DNA of 64,000 nt from DASRQK01 sp964436635 (GTDB lineage: Bacteria > Bacteroidota > Bacteroidia > Sphingobacteriales > Sphingobacteriaceae): contig CAYTDM010000006.1 in assembly GCA_964436635.1 (NCBI GenBank), positions 1-64,000 on the forward strand, in the 5' to 3' direction. Position numbers and translations under genes: made by a program. Under the pieces are notes generated by a model. The model had not been told where the DNA came from. It saw only the letters and a list, made by a program, of their open reading frames with translations, and searched no databases. Positions 7,047-16,880 of the stretch are shown piece after piece (positions within the stretch are counted from its first letter, which is position 1; each line of letters begins with the position of its first letter).

Positions 7047-8237
7047 ATGGAAAAAGTAGTTTTAGCATTTAGTGGAGGTTTAGACACCTCGTTTTGTTGC
7101 ATATACCTAACCAAAGATTTAGGCATGGAAGTGCATTCCGTGATTGTAAATACGGGGGGATTTTCGGAAGATGAATTAAAAACCATCGAAAAAAGGGCCT
7201 ATGAACTTGGTGTAAAATCGCACACAACCATTGATGACACGCAAAACTACTACGATGAAACCATCAAGTATTTGATCTTTGGAAACGTACTGAAAAACGC
7301 TACTTATCCCCTGTCCGTTTCGGCAGAGCGGGTTTGTCAAGCCACAGCGATCGCAAATTATGCAAAGAAAATTGGCGCATCCGCGGTAGCACACGGTTCC
7401 ACTGGAGCAGGGAATGACCAGGTGCGTTTTGACATGATATTTAACACCTTGATTCCGGGGGTAAAAATTATCACGCCGATTCGGGATTTGAAATTAAGTC
7501 GTGAAGCAGAAATCGAGTACTTAAGCAAACATGGTGTGGAATATTCAGCAGAAAAAGCGAAATATTCCATTAATAAAGGGCTTTGGGGGACTTCAGTAGG
7601 TGGGGCTGAGACGTTGACTTCTCACCAATACCTTCCTGAATCAGCTTGGCCTACGCCAGTCACGAAGACCGAGCCAGTACAAATCAGCATTGCGTTTGAA
7701 AAAGGCGAGCCGGTTGCATTAAACGGAGAAAAATTAGGCCCTGTACGTGTGATTCAAGCTTTACAAGAGCTTGCTCAACCTTACGGAATCGGTCGCGACA
7801 TCCACGTTGGAGACACCATTATCGGAATTAAAGGACGCGTTGGATTCGAGGCAGCAGCACCTTTAATTTTAGTGAAAGCGCACCATCAATTAGAAAAGCA
7901 CACCTTAACAAAGTGGCAATTATCTTGGAAAGATCAGTTGGCAGCATTTTATGGAAACTGGATGCACGAAGGCCATATGCACGATCCTGTTATGCGTGAT
8001 ATAGAAGCGTTCTTAAGCAATACGCAAGATACAGTAAACGGTGAAGTTTTAGTCGAATTGCACCCGCACCGCTTTGTGATTTTAGGTATTCATTCAAAGA
8101 ACGATTTGATGAATAACGAGTTTGGAAGTTACGGAGAGATGAATGCCGGATATACAGGTGATGATGTGAAAGGTTTTTCGAAAATATTTGGTAATCAAAC
8201 ATTAATTTGGCACAAAGTCAATAAAAAAGAATCATAA
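7047..8237 (+). CDS. argG: Argininosuccinate synthase
   Basis: Condenses citrulline and aspartate with ATP to argininosuccinate, the penultimate step of arginine synthesis, in the cytoplasm. The N-type ATP pyrophosphatase P-loop is AFSGGLDTSF (8-17). Further conserved blocks are ERVCQATAIANYAKKIGA, the HGSTGAGNDQVRFD substrate/ATP segment, and the GRVGFEAAAP region near 270. Length (396 aa) is normal. The ATG at 7047 follows an A-rich upstream sequence. argC begins three bases after the stop (TAATTAATG), so the two are translationally coupled; GNAT lies upstream. argB, argD, argF and argH are not in this window. Confidence 0.96.
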   Translation: MEKVVLAFSGGLDTSFCCIYLTKDLGMEVHSVIVNTGGFSEDELKTIEKRAYELGVKSHTTIDDTQNYYDETIKYLIFGNVLKNATYPLSVSAERVCQATAIANYAKKIGASAVAHGSTGAGNDQVRFDMIFNTLIPGVKIITPIRDLKLSREAEIEYLSKHGVEYSAEKAKYSINKGLWGTSVGGAETLTSHQYLPESAWPTPVTKTEPVQISIAFEKGEPVALNGEKLGPVRVIQALQELAQPYGIGRDIHVGDTIIGIKGRVGFEAAAPLILVKAHHQLEKHTLTKWQLSWKDQLAAFYGNWMHEGHMHDPVMRDIEAFLSNTQDTVNGEVLVELHPHRFVILGIHSKNDLMNNEFGSYGEMNAGYTGDDVKGFSKIFGNQTLIWHKVNKKES

Positions 8238-8240
8238 TTA

Positions 8241-9284
8241 ATGAGTACAAGCCCAATAAATCGCGTTCGAGCAGGTATAGTCGGGTCCGCCGGCTATACT
8301 GGAGGAGAGTTATTAAGAATTTTAATTTTCCATCCAGGTGTGGAGCTGGTATTCGCGCATTCGGGATCGAATGCTGGGAAAAAAGTGCATGCCGTACACC
8401 AAGATTTATTTGGGGATACCGAATTGAGTTTTTCCTCTGAACTTTCTAACGAGATCGATGTCCTATTTCTTTGTATGGGCCATGGGGATTCTCGTAAATT
8501 TTTGGAGGAAACTCCCATTGATTCAAACATTAAAATCATCGATCTTTCGCAAGATTACCGTCTGAAAGACCAAAATACCCATGCAGGAATTCGCTTTGTT
8601 TACGGGTTGCCTGAGTTAAATCGTGAAGTGATTCGAACTGCTCAATATGTAGCAAATCCAGGCTGTTTTGCCACCAATATTCAACTCGCTTTATTGCCCT
8701 TGGCAAAGGCAGGATTATTGCCGGAGCAAATCCATATTCAAGCGACGACAGGTTCTACAGGAGCGGGACAAAAGCCAGGTCCAACTACGCATTTTTCTTG
8801 GAGAAATAATAATTTATCCGCTTATAAAGCGTTTGAACACCAACATTTGCAGGAAATCTCTGAATCATTGGATCAACTACAAGCAGGGTTTTTGCGAAGC
8901 GCGACGGAATCAAGCGACACCTTGTTAAGCCGTGCAGCCGAAAAAATTAACTTTATTCCACAACGCGGTGACTTTACAAGAGGCATTTTTGCTTCCATGT
9001 ACTTGGATTGTGCGTTGACGGAGGAAGAAGCGTTCTCGTGTTACGAAAACTATTACGCCACCCACCCTTTCACCCATGTGAGTCGTCAAAATGTGGACCT
9101 CAAACAAGTCGTGAATACGAATAAAAGCATTATGCAGGTGCAAAAACATGGTAACAAATTATTCATTTTAAATGCGACTGATAATTTGGTCAAAGGCGCT
9201 TCGGGTCAAGCCGTGCAAAACATGAATTTAATGTTCAATTTGCCCGAAACAATGGGACTACAATTAAAAAGTGTAGGATTTTAA
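8241..9284 (+). CDS. argC: N-acetyl-gamma-glutamyl-phosphate reductase
   Basis: NADPH-dependent reduction of N-acetyl-glutamyl phosphate to the semialdehyde in arginine/ornithine synthesis. The NADP-binding loop GSAGYTGGELLRIL is near residues 15-28. The catalytic cysteine is in NPGCFATNI (about 142-150), and TTGSTGAGQKPGPTTHFSW follows with conserved substrate residues. The C-terminal segment DNLVKGASGQAVQNMN is a hallmark of the family. The length of 347 aa fits. It is coupled to argG with a three-base gap. The next gene starts 16 bases later but appears to have its own -7-like box. Confidence 0.95.
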   Translation: MSTSPINRVRAGIVGSAGYTGGELLRILIFHPGVELVFAHSGSNAGKKVHAVHQDLFGDTELSFSSELSNEIDVLFLCMGHGDSRKFLEETPIDSNIKIIDLSQDYRLKDQNTHAGIRFVYGLPELNREVIRTAQYVANPGCFATNIQLALLPLAKAGLLPEQIHIQATTGSTGAGQKPGPTTHFSWRNNNLSAYKAFEHQHLQEISESLDQLQAGFLRSATESSDTLLSRAAEKINFIPQRGDFTRGIFASMYLDCALTEEEAFSCYENYYATHPFTHVSRQNVDLKQVVNTNKSIMQVQKHGNKLFILNATDNLVKGASGQAVQNMNLMFNLPETMGLQLKSVGF

Positions 9285-9299
9285 CCCTATCTTTACCTC

Positions 9300-12245
9300 A
9301 TGGAACGCCAAACGCTAAACCATGAACATTTAGCTGGTCTCGCTGCAAAACTGCAGGGTAGATTTTATTTTGACAACAGCGCTGCACATCAAGCAGTTAT
9401 CATAGCATATGCCACAGACGCATCGGTCTATCAACAGAAACCGACTGCAGTGGCGATCCCTAAAAACGAGAAAGATTTACAGCATTTAATCGCATTTGCA
9501 TCGGTTTATGGAATCACATTAATCCCGAGAACAGCCGGTACATCCTTAGCAGGCCAAGTCGTTGGGTCCGGCATCGTGGTCGATGTTTCCGAGTATTTTA
9601 ATGAAATCTTAGAAGTGAATGTACAAGAACGTTGGGTTCGAGTACAGCCGGGTGTGATTCGAGATGATCTGAATGCTTATTTAAAGCCGTATGGACTGAT
9701 GTTTGGCCCTGAAACGTCTACGGCCAGCCGTGCGATGATCGGCGGCATGATCGGAAACAATTCTTCAGGTCTTCATTCCATTGTGTGGGGAGACACCCGA
9801 AGTCAATTGCGCTCCGCAAAAGTACTTTTAGACGATGGCAGCGATGTAGAATTTAAAGAACTCACCGCCCTTGAACTGGAAGAAAAGAAGAAACAAACGA
9901 ATCGAGAAGGCCAAATTTATGCAGGCATTTCTGCCCTATTAAATAAAGAAGAGCATGCGAAAACCATCGCCACCTCGTATCCGAAAAAAAGCATTACACG
10001 CCGTAACACTGGATATGCCCTGGATTTAATGCTCGATCAAGGCCCCGAAGCCTTCAATTTTTGCACCCTATTGGCCGGATCTGAAGGAACCTTAGGCATT
10101 ATCACGGAAGCCACATTAAACTTAATTCCATTGCCCCCTAAAGAAGTGGGCCTGCTTTGTGTGCATTGTCATTCCGTGTTGGAATCCACCAAAGCCAATA
10201 TCATCGCGCTTCAACATGCTCCTGAATCTTCCGAACTCGTCGATAAATACATTCTGGATTTCACCAAAGGGCATCCTACGTATAAACACAATCGGTTTTT
10301 TATAGAAGGCGATCCAGGCGCCTTGTTAATGGTGGAATTTCGTGACCATGAACTGGATGAAATCCATCAAAAAGCGAATGCCTTAATTCAGGCGTTGCAA
10401 ACAGCCGGTTTAGGGTATGCCTACCCCTTAATTACAGGGCCGAAAACTACGCTGGTTTGGGATGTTCGAAAAGCAGGACTGGGTTTAATTCGAAATTTAC
10501 CTGGTGACACCCAGCCGGTTAACCTCATTGAAGATTGTGCTGTATCACCAGAGGATTTGCCTGCTTACGTGGAAGGTGTAGAAGAAATTTTAAATAAATA
10601 TAATCTCCAAGCCTCCTATTACGCGCATGCTGGAGCAGGTGAATTACATATAGAGCCCCTGATTAATCTTAAATCTGAACAAGGACGGCTCGCGTTCCGT
10701 CAAGTTTTAGCAGAAACGGCTGTATTGGTTCGGCGTTTTAATGGCTCTTTAAGCGGGGAGCACGGAGATGGACGGTTGCGGGGCGAATTTATTCCGGAGG
10801 TTTTGGGGCCAAAAGCGTACGCCTTATTGAAAGAGGTGAAGCAAATTTTTGACCCTCACCGCATTTTTAATGACGGCAAAATTGTGGATACCCCGCCCAT
10901 GGACGAAGCCCTGCGGTACGAGGTAGCAGGGGGTCCTCTGGATATTCCGACCATCTTCAATTTCAAAAGAGAAGAAAGTATTTTGCGATTAGCAGAAAAA
11001 TGTTCTGGATCGGGAGATTGTAGAAAATCACACATTACAGGTGGAACCATGTGCCCTTCCTTCATGGCCACTCGCGAGGAAAAGGATACGACTCGCGCTC
11101 GCGCAAATCTATTGCGTCAGTTTTTAACCCAATCCAATCAAACGAATCGCTTTGCGCACGCTGAAATTAAAGAGGCGATGGACTTGTGTTTAAGTTGCAA
11201 AGCGTGTAAATCAGAATGCCCTTCGGGTGTAGACATTGCAAAAATGAAGGCCGAATTCCTGCAGCATTATTACGATGCGCATGGAACGCCTTTCAGGACC
11301 TGGACCATTGCTAACTTTACAAAATCACAAAAATTAGCGTCATGGGTTCCTGGTTTGTATAATTATATCATTGAACAACCGCAACTTTCGAATGCGGTGA
11401 AAGGGGTGTTAGGCTTTGCGAAAGCGCGTTCCCTTCCGAAAGTGGGTAAAACCACCTTCCGATCTTGGGTGAAGCGTCAAAAAAAGCCCGCATCCGTCGC
11501 TTTGAATGCTCGAAAAATTTTCTTATTTTGTGATGAATTCACGAATTATAACGATGTAGAAATCGGTCAAAAAGCGTACTTATTATTGCGTGAATTAGGG
11601 TATGACGTTCAAATAATAGCGCACGAAGAAAGTGGCCGCACCTATTTATCGAAGGGCTTATTGCGAGAAGCAAAGAAAATTGCATCGCGGAACGTTCAAC
11701 GATTTAAGGATTTGATTAATGAATCGCATCCTTTAATAGGGATTGAACCGTCTGCGATTTTAACGTTTAGGGATGAATATCCGGATTTAGTGGAGGACGC
11801 TTTGGTAGAAGATGCTAAAAGGATTGGAAAACACGCTTTGTTAATTGACGAGTTTTTAGCAAACGAAATCGAGGAAGGCCGCATTACAGCTGCGCAATTT
11901 ACGCAGGAGCCAAAGAAAATCAAGTTGCATGGACATTGCTACCAAAAATCCTTTCATTTGGTCGGCGCGACCGAAAAAATATTGGCGCTTCCAACAGGAT
12001 TTTCAGTAGAAACGATTCCTTCAGGTTGTTGTGGAATGGCGGGTTCCTTTGGCTACGAAAAAGAACATTTTGAGGTATCTCAAAAAGTAAGCGAATTAGT
12101 GTTAATGCCTGCTGTGCGATCGAGTTCTGCTGACACCCTCATCGCAGCGCCGGGGACCAGTTGTCGCCACCAAATTAAAGATGGGGCAGACCGCAAAGCG
12201 TATCATCCGGTTGAAATTCTCTATGAAGCATTAATTAGATCATAA
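9300..12245 (+). CDS. FAD-linked oxidase / Fe-S oxidoreductase fusion (GlcD-GlcF or D-lactate dehydrogenase type)
   Basis: A 981-residue two-part flavo-iron-sulfur enzyme that probably oxidises a 2-hydroxy acid such as D-lactate or glycolate and feeds electrons to the respiratory chain. The N-terminal half is a PCMH FAD domain (PRTAGTSLAGQVVGSGIVVD near 80-100; GNNSSGLHSIVWGDT) plus an FAD-oxidase C domain with SGEHGDGRLRGEF near 480-495. The C-terminal half has two ferredoxin-like cysteine clusters (CSGSGDCRKS...MCPSF; CLSCKACKSECPSG). It ends in two CCG-type heterodisulfide-reductase domains with GHCYQKS and SGCCGMAGSFGYE. The start is the ATG at 9300. The substrate is not determined by sequence. 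Confidence 0.88.
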   Translation: MERQTLNHEHLAGLAAKLQGRFYFDNSAAHQAVIIAYATDASVYQQKPTAVAIPKNEKDLQHLIAFASVYGITLIPRTAGTSLAGQVVGSGIVVDVSEYFNEILEVNVQERWVRVQPGVIRDDLNAYLKPYGLMFGPETSTASRAMIGGMIGNNSSGLHSIVWGDTRSQLRSAKVLLDDGSDVEFKELTALELEEKKKQTNREGQIYAGISALLNKEEHAKTIATSYPKKSITRRNTGYALDLMLDQGPEAFNFCTLLAGSEGTLGIITEATLNLIPLPPKEVGLLCVHCHSVLESTKANIIALQHAPESSELVDKYILDFTKGHPTYKHNRFFIEGDPGALLMVEFRDHELDEIHQKANALIQALQTAGLGYAYPLITGPKTTLVWDVRKAGLGLIRNLPGDTQPVNLIEDCAVSPEDLPAYVEGVEEILNKYNLQASYYAHAGAGELHIEPLINLKSEQGRLAFRQVLAETAVLVRRFNGSLSGEHGDGRLRGEFIPEVLGPKAYALLKEVKQIFDPHRIFNDGKIVDTPPMDEALRYEVAGGPLDIPTIFNFKREESILRLAEKCSGSGDCRKSHITGGTMCPSFMATREEKDTTRARANLLRQFLTQSNQTNRFAHAEIKEAMDLCLSCKACKSECPSGVDIAKMKAEFLQHYYDAHGTPFRTWTIANFTKSQKLASWVPGLYNYIIEQPQLSNAVKGVLGFAKARSLPKVGKTTFRSWVKRQKKPASVALNARKIFLFCDEFTNYNDVEIGQKAYLLLRELGYDVQIIAHEESGRTYLSKGLLREAKKIASRNVQRFKDLINESHPLIGIEPSAILTFRDEYPDLVEDALVEDAKRIGKHALLIDEFLANEIEEGRITAAQFTQEPKKIKLHGHCYQKSFHLVGATEKILALPTGFSVETIPSGCCGMAGSFGYEKEHFEVSQKVSELVLMPAVRSSSADTLIAAPGTSCRHQIKDGADRKAYHPVEILYEALIRS

Positions 12246-12252
12246 TAAAGCG

Positions 12253-12669
12253 ATGGAAATAACCTTAAAAAAAGTAAACGACGCGGTTCATTTTGAAGGA
12301 ACAGGTGTCGTGCCAAATGTCAAAGTACATATTGATGGAACGCCAGAAATTGGCGGTCAAAATTTGGGTGCACGTCCTATGGAGTTAGTCTTGATGGCGC
12401 TGGGCTCCTGTGCGTCTTTAGATTTTGTCACCATCCTTCAGAAACAACGACAGGTCATTGAAGATTTCTCAGTCACCGTAACAGGAACAAGACGAGATGA
12501 AGCGCCTCGAATTTTCACCGCCATTCATATACATTTTGAAATGGCAGGCGAAATCAATGCCGAAAAAGCAGCGAAAGCAGCCGAATTAGCTGTGAAGAAA
12601 TATTGCTCTGTGCACGATATGTTGGCTGCTGGCGGCATTGAAATAACTTACGATTTTAACATTCGATAA
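12253..12669 (+). CDS. OsmC/Ohr family protein
   Basis: A 138-residue member of the OsmC/Ohr fold, whose studied members reduce organic hydroperoxides with a pair of cysteines. The first cysteine is in LGSCASLDFV (about 52-61) and the second in KKYCSVHDML (about 115-124), in the expected positions. The sequence is closer to the YhfA-like OsmC branch than to Ohr proper, so peroxidase activity is likely but not certain. It starts seven bases after the FAD/Fe-S enzyme and ends 14 bases before uvrA, giving a compact, probably co-transcribed trio. Confidence 0.85.
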   Translation: MEITLKKVNDAVHFEGTGVVPNVKVHIDGTPEIGGQNLGARPMELVLMALGSCASLDFVTILQKQRQVIEDFSVTVTGTRRDEAPRIFTAIHIHFEMAGEINAEKAAKAAELAVKKYCSVHDMLAAGGIEITYDFNIR

Positions 12670-12683
12670 TCCATAATAGAGAA

Positions 12684-15536
12684 ATGGTCGAAAACCAAGA
12701 AACGACAGTAGCAAATCATATTGAACAAGGGCAAGTAGAGGTATTTGGGGCACGTGTACACAACCTCAAAAATATTGATGTGTCGTTTCCTCGCAACCAG
12801 TTAGTGGTCATTACTGGTTTGAGCGGGAGTGGAAAATCTTCTTTGGCTTTCGACACCATCTATGCAGAGGGACAGCGCCGATATATGGAAACATTCAGTG
12901 CGTACAGCCGCCAATTTATGGGCGGGTTGGAGCGTCCGGATGTGGATAAAATAAACGGTCTGAGCCCAGTAATCGCGATCGAGCAAAAGACCACCAGTAA
13001 AAACCCGCGCTCCACCGTGGGCACCATTACGGAAGTGTATGATTTCCTTCGCTTGTTATTTGCGCGAGCGGGAGATGCCTATTCCTATGTGTCCGGTCGT
13101 AAAATGGAAAGGATGACGGATGAGCAAATCGTAGAACGCATACTCAACCAATTCGAAGGACGTGCGATTAATCTGTTAGCGCCGGTGGTGAAAGGCCGGA
13201 AAGGCCATTATCGTGAATTATTTGAACAGATTCGTAAGCAGGGGTATTCCAAAGTTCGTGTGGATGGTGAGATTTTAGATTTGGAGGCCAAAATGCAGGT
13301 GGATCGGTATAAGATTCACGACATTGAAATGGTGATCGACCGATTAATCGTTCAACAAAAAGATCAGAAAAGGCTTTTTGACTCCGTTTTACAGGCCATG
13401 AAAGCCGCGCGAGGCATTATTAAAATAAGCGACGAGGAAAATAAGGAATATTTCTTTAGTCGTTATTTAATGGATGTAGAATCGGGGATTTCCTACGATG
13501 AACCGCAACCGAACTCCTTTTCTTTTAATTCTCCTTATGGTGCGTGCAGCGAATGCAATGGGTTGGGATTTGTATTTCAAGCCGATCGTGCAGCCGTTAT
13601 TCCAAACCCAAGCCTCAGCATTCAAAAAGGTGGATTGGCGCCTTTGGGCGAGTATAAGGAAAATTGGGTGTTCCAAATCCTAAAGACTTTACTAAAACGC
13701 CATGGGATGGCCATGAATGATTCCATCGAAAAGTTTCCTGAAGCTTTATTAGATGAACTATTCAACGGGTTGGATGAACCCCTGGATGTTCCGTCCTTGT
13801 ATAGCGCTTGGGGGGGCAAAACACATGCCACCACCTTTAATGGCCTTTTTAATTTTTTGGAGGAACAATATGAAAAATTAGGTTTAAACAGCCAAAATTT
13901 GGATGATTATCGCCAAAAAATCACCTGTCCTACCTGCGAAGGAGCCCGCTTGAAAAAAGAATCCTTGCATTTTAAACTCGCAGGAAAAAATATCTACGAG
14001 CTCAGTTGCATGGACATTCGCGCGTTGAAAACCTGGTTCGATGAGTTAGACGAACACTTAAATGAGCGCCAAAATCGCATTGCAGAAGAGATTTTAAAAG
14101 AAATTCGCGCCCGATTAGGCTTTTTACTGGACGTAGGCTTAACCTATTTAACCTTAGATCGCCCTTCCGGATCCTTATCTGGAGGAGAATCTCAGCGCAT
14201 TCGTTTAGCTACGCAAATCGGCTCCCAGCTCGTAAATGTCTTATATATTTTAGATGAGCCCAGCATCGGCTTACATCAACGGGATAACGACCGCTTAATC
14301 AAATCCTTGAAAAACTTACGAGATATCGGGAATTCGGTACTCGTAGTAGAGCACGACAAGGACATGATCTTGCATGCGGACCATGTCATCGATATGGGAC
14401 CTGCTGCAGGAAAGCATGGAGGAGAAGTCGTCGCCCAAGGCACGCCAGCGACTATTTTAAAAGCGCATTCCTTGACCGCCCAGTATTTAAACGGAGAAAA
14501 AAGCATACCAGTTCCTGCAATCCGAAGACCCGGCAATGGTCAATTCCTGGAATTAGAAGGCGCGACCGGTCACAACCTTAAAAATGTGAATGTGAAAATT
14601 CCTTTAGGTGGACTGGTTTTAGTGTCAGGTGTTTCTGGCAGTGGAAAATCTTCCCTCATTACAGAGACGCTTTATCCGATTTTAAATCATCATTTTTTCC
14701 GTGCCAAAAAGAAACCTTTACCTTATAAAAGCATTAAAGGTTTACAGTATATTGACAAGGTCATCGAAATCGACCAAAGTCCGATCGGACGTACGCCTCG
14801 GTCGAATCCAGCCACTTATACGACCGTGTTTTCCGATATTAGAAGCTTATTTGTTCAGTTACCGGAGGCAAAAATTCGTGGCTACAAACCTGGAAGATTT
14901 TCCTTCAACGTGAAAGGTGGCCGTTGTGAAACCTGCCAAGGTGGCGGCATGAAAGTCATAGAAATGAACTTCCTCCCGGATGTGCAGGTGCCTTGTGAAA
15001 CGTGCCATGGCAAGCGCTATAACCGAGAAACCTTAGAAGTGCGGTACCGTGGAAAATCCATTAGTGACGTCTTAGACATGAGCATTGACGAAGCGGTAGA
15101 ATTTTTCGAGCACATCCCATCCATTTATAGAAAAATAAAAACGTTGCAAGACGTGGGATTGGGGTACATCACGCTGGGACAGTCTTCCGTGACCCTATCG
15201 GGCGGAGAGGCACAACGGGTAAAATTGGCCACTGAATTATCTAAAAAAGACACTGGAAACACGTTCTATATCTTGGATGAACCGACGACAGGCTTGCACT
15301 TTGAAGACGTGCGAGTACTTTTAGGCGTGTTAAATCGCTTAGTCGATCGTGGGAATACAGTCCTCGTCATCGAGCACAATTTAGATGTCATTAAAGTCGC
15401 TGATTGGGTCATTGATTTGGGCCCCGAAGGTGGATCTGGCGGTGGAGAAATATTATTCAGTGGGGTTCCGGAAGAGTTGATTAAAAATAAAAGAAGTGAG
15501 ACGGCTCGCTTTTTAGCGATGGAAATGAAGTCGTAA
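12684..15536 (+). CDS. uvrA: Excinuclease ABC subunit A
   Basis: DNA-damage recognition ATPase of nucleotide excision repair; a dimer that loads UvrB onto lesions. The 950-residue protein has two ABC modules: Walker A GLSGSGKSS (about 46-54) and GVSGSGKSS (about 650), signature SLSGGESQRIRLA and TLSGGEAQRVKLA, and Walker B LDEPSIGLH and LDEPTTGLH. The zinc-finger cysteines are CSECNG/CPTCEG and CETCQG/CETCHG, all intact. The conserved UvrB-interaction segment VDKINGLSPVIAIEQKT is present. The end is convergent with rarA, 18 bases apart, with no clear terminator between. Confidence 0.97.
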   Translation: MVENQETTVANHIEQGQVEVFGARVHNLKNIDVSFPRNQLVVITGLSGSGKSSLAFDTIYAEGQRRYMETFSAYSRQFMGGLERPDVDKINGLSPVIAIEQKTTSKNPRSTVGTITEVYDFLRLLFARAGDAYSYVSGRKMERMTDEQIVERILNQFEGRAINLLAPVVKGRKGHYRELFEQIRKQGYSKVRVDGEILDLEAKMQVDRYKIHDIEMVIDRLIVQQKDQKRLFDSVLQAMKAARGIIKISDEENKEYFFSRYLMDVESGISYDEPQPNSFSFNSPYGACSECNGLGFVFQADRAAVIPNPSLSIQKGGLAPLGEYKENWVFQILKTLLKRHGMAMNDSIEKFPEALLDELFNGLDEPLDVPSLYSAWGGKTHATTFNGLFNFLEEQYEKLGLNSQNLDDYRQKITCPTCEGARLKKESLHFKLAGKNIYELSCMDIRALKTWFDELDEHLNERQNRIAEEILKEIRARLGFLLDVGLTYLTLDRPSGSLSGGESQRIRLATQIGSQLVNVLYILDEPSIGLHQRDNDRLIKSLKNLRDIGNSVLVVEHDKDMILHADHVIDMGPAAGKHGGEVVAQGTPATILKAHSLTAQYLNGEKSIPVPAIRRPGNGQFLELEGATGHNLKNVNVKIPLGGLVLVSGVSGSGKSSLITETLYPILNHHFFRAKKKPLPYKSIKGLQYIDKVIEIDQSPIGRTPRSNPATYTTVFSDIRSLFVQLPEAKIRGYKPGRFSFNVKGGRCETCQGGGMKVIEMNFLPDVQVPCETCHGKRYNRETLEVRYRGKSISDVLDMSIDEAVEFFEHIPSIYRKIKTLQDVGLGYITLGQSSVTLSGGEAQRVKLATELSKKDTGNTFYILDEPTTGLHFEDVRVLLGVLNRLVDRGNTVLVIEHNLDVIKVADWVIDLGPEGGSGGGEILFSGVPEELIKNKRSETARFLAMEMKS

Positions 15537-15554
15537 AAGTCGCGTAAAATCAGC

Positions 15555-16868
15555 TTAATACCCGTACTTATTTTTCCATTGCTGGCGCAATTTTTCCCGC
15601 AGTTTTTCTTCCGCAGGGTTTTTACCTGGATCGTATAATAAAGTGCCACTAATTTGGTCGGGCATAAATTCCTGTTCCACAAAATTACCCGGATAGGCAT
15701 GCGCGTATTTATATGCCTTTCCATAGTCCATATCCTTCATTAATTTCGTAGGCGCGTTGCGCAAATGCAAAGGGACGGATAAATCTCCGGTTTGCTTAAC
15801 TAAAGCCTGCGCTTTATTAATCGCTTCATAAGCCGCATTGCTCTTTGGAGAGGAGGCCAAATAGGTAACGGTTTGGGACAAAATAATCCGCGACTCCGGC
15901 CAACCAATCACATTCACGGATTGAAAGCAGGTATTCGCTAATAATAATGCATTGGGATTCGCGTTTCCGATGTCTTCCGACGCCAAAATCAACAAACGGC
16001 GTGCTATAAAGGAAGGATCCTCCCCTCCTTCGATCATTCGCGCTAACCAATACACAGCTGCATTGGGATCCGAACCTCGGATGGATTTAATAAAAGCAGA
16101 AATAATATCGTAATGCTGTTCTCCTGTCTTGTCGTAACGCGCCATCTGTTGTTGGACTTGTTGCAAGACAAAATCATTGGTGATTTCAAATACAGGTTCA
16201 GCTGCATCGGATGAGTTTGCGTTCAGCGCAGCCACAGCAGCCTGCACCACCAATTCGAATACATTTAACAGCTTCCTGGCGTCACCAGAGGAGAGCCGTA
16301 ATAATGCTTCATGTTCCTTAATGCGGATTTGATCGCCTGGTAAGAGGGGATCGGTAGCCAAGGATTTGTGCAACAAACCGACCAGATCTTCTTCCGATAA
16401 CGACTCCAGCACATACACTTGACAGCGGCTTAATAGTGCTGAAATTACCTCAAAAGACGGGTTTTCGGTGGTCGCTCCGATGAGGGTAATGACCCCGCGT
16501 TCGACTGCGCCCAGTAAAGAATCTTGTTGGGATTTTGAAAATCGATGGATCTCGTCTATAAATAAAATGGGTTGCTTTTGCTCGAATTGCAGGAGCTTTT
16601 CTGCCTTTTCAATGACTTCTCGAATGTCCTTTACGCCTGAGTTGATAGCGCTCAATATAAAAAATGGACGTTCTAAAAGTTCCGAAATGAGGAGGGCGAG
16701 CGTGGTTTTTCCGACACCGGGAGGCCCCCAAAAGATCATGGACGGAATTTGATCCCGGCTGATGGCTAATCGCAGCACTGCCCCTGGCCCAACCAAATGC
16801 TGTTGTCCCACATAATCGTCCAATTTTTTCGGACGCATGCGTTCAGCCAAAGGGGCATTGCTATTCAT
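15555..16868 (-). CDS. rarA: RarA/MgsA-type AAA+ recombination factor
   Basis: Replication-associated AAA+ ATPase of the RarA/MgsA/WRNIP1 family, acting at stalled forks. The 437-residue protein has Walker A GPPGVGKTTLA (about 49-59) and Walker B FIDEIHRFSKSQQD. The sensor-1 region is TLIGATTENPSFEV and the sensor-2 arginine region is SSGDARKLLN. The C-terminal MgsA tetramerisation part includes DYGKAYKYAHAYPGNFVEQEFMPD. Length and order are typical. The ATG at 16868 follows hemL by 12 bases on the same strand, so it may be transcribed with the haem genes although the functions are unrelated. Confidence 0.93.
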   Translation of the reverse strand: MNSNAPLAERMRPKKLDDYVGQQHLVGPGAVLRLAISRDQIPSMIFWGPPGVGKTTLALLISELLERPFFILSAINSGVKDIREVIEKAEKLLQFEQKQPILFIDEIHRFSKSQQDSLLGAVERGVITLIGATTENPSFEVISALLSRCQVYVLESLSEEDLVGLLHKSLATDPLLPGDQIRIKEHEALLRLSSGDARKLLNVFELVVQAAVAALNANSSDAAEPVFEITNDFVLQQVQQQMARYDKTGEQHYDIISAFIKSIRGSDPNAAVYWLARMIEGGEDPSFIARRLLILASEDIGNANPNALLLANTCFQSVNVIGWPESRIILSQTVTYLASSPKSNAAYEAINKAQALVKQTGDLSVPLHLRNAPTKLMKDMDYGKAYKYAHAYPGNFVEQEFMPDQISGTLLYDPGKNPAEEKLREKLRQQWKNKYGY

Positions 16869-16880
16869 TTTATTTAAATT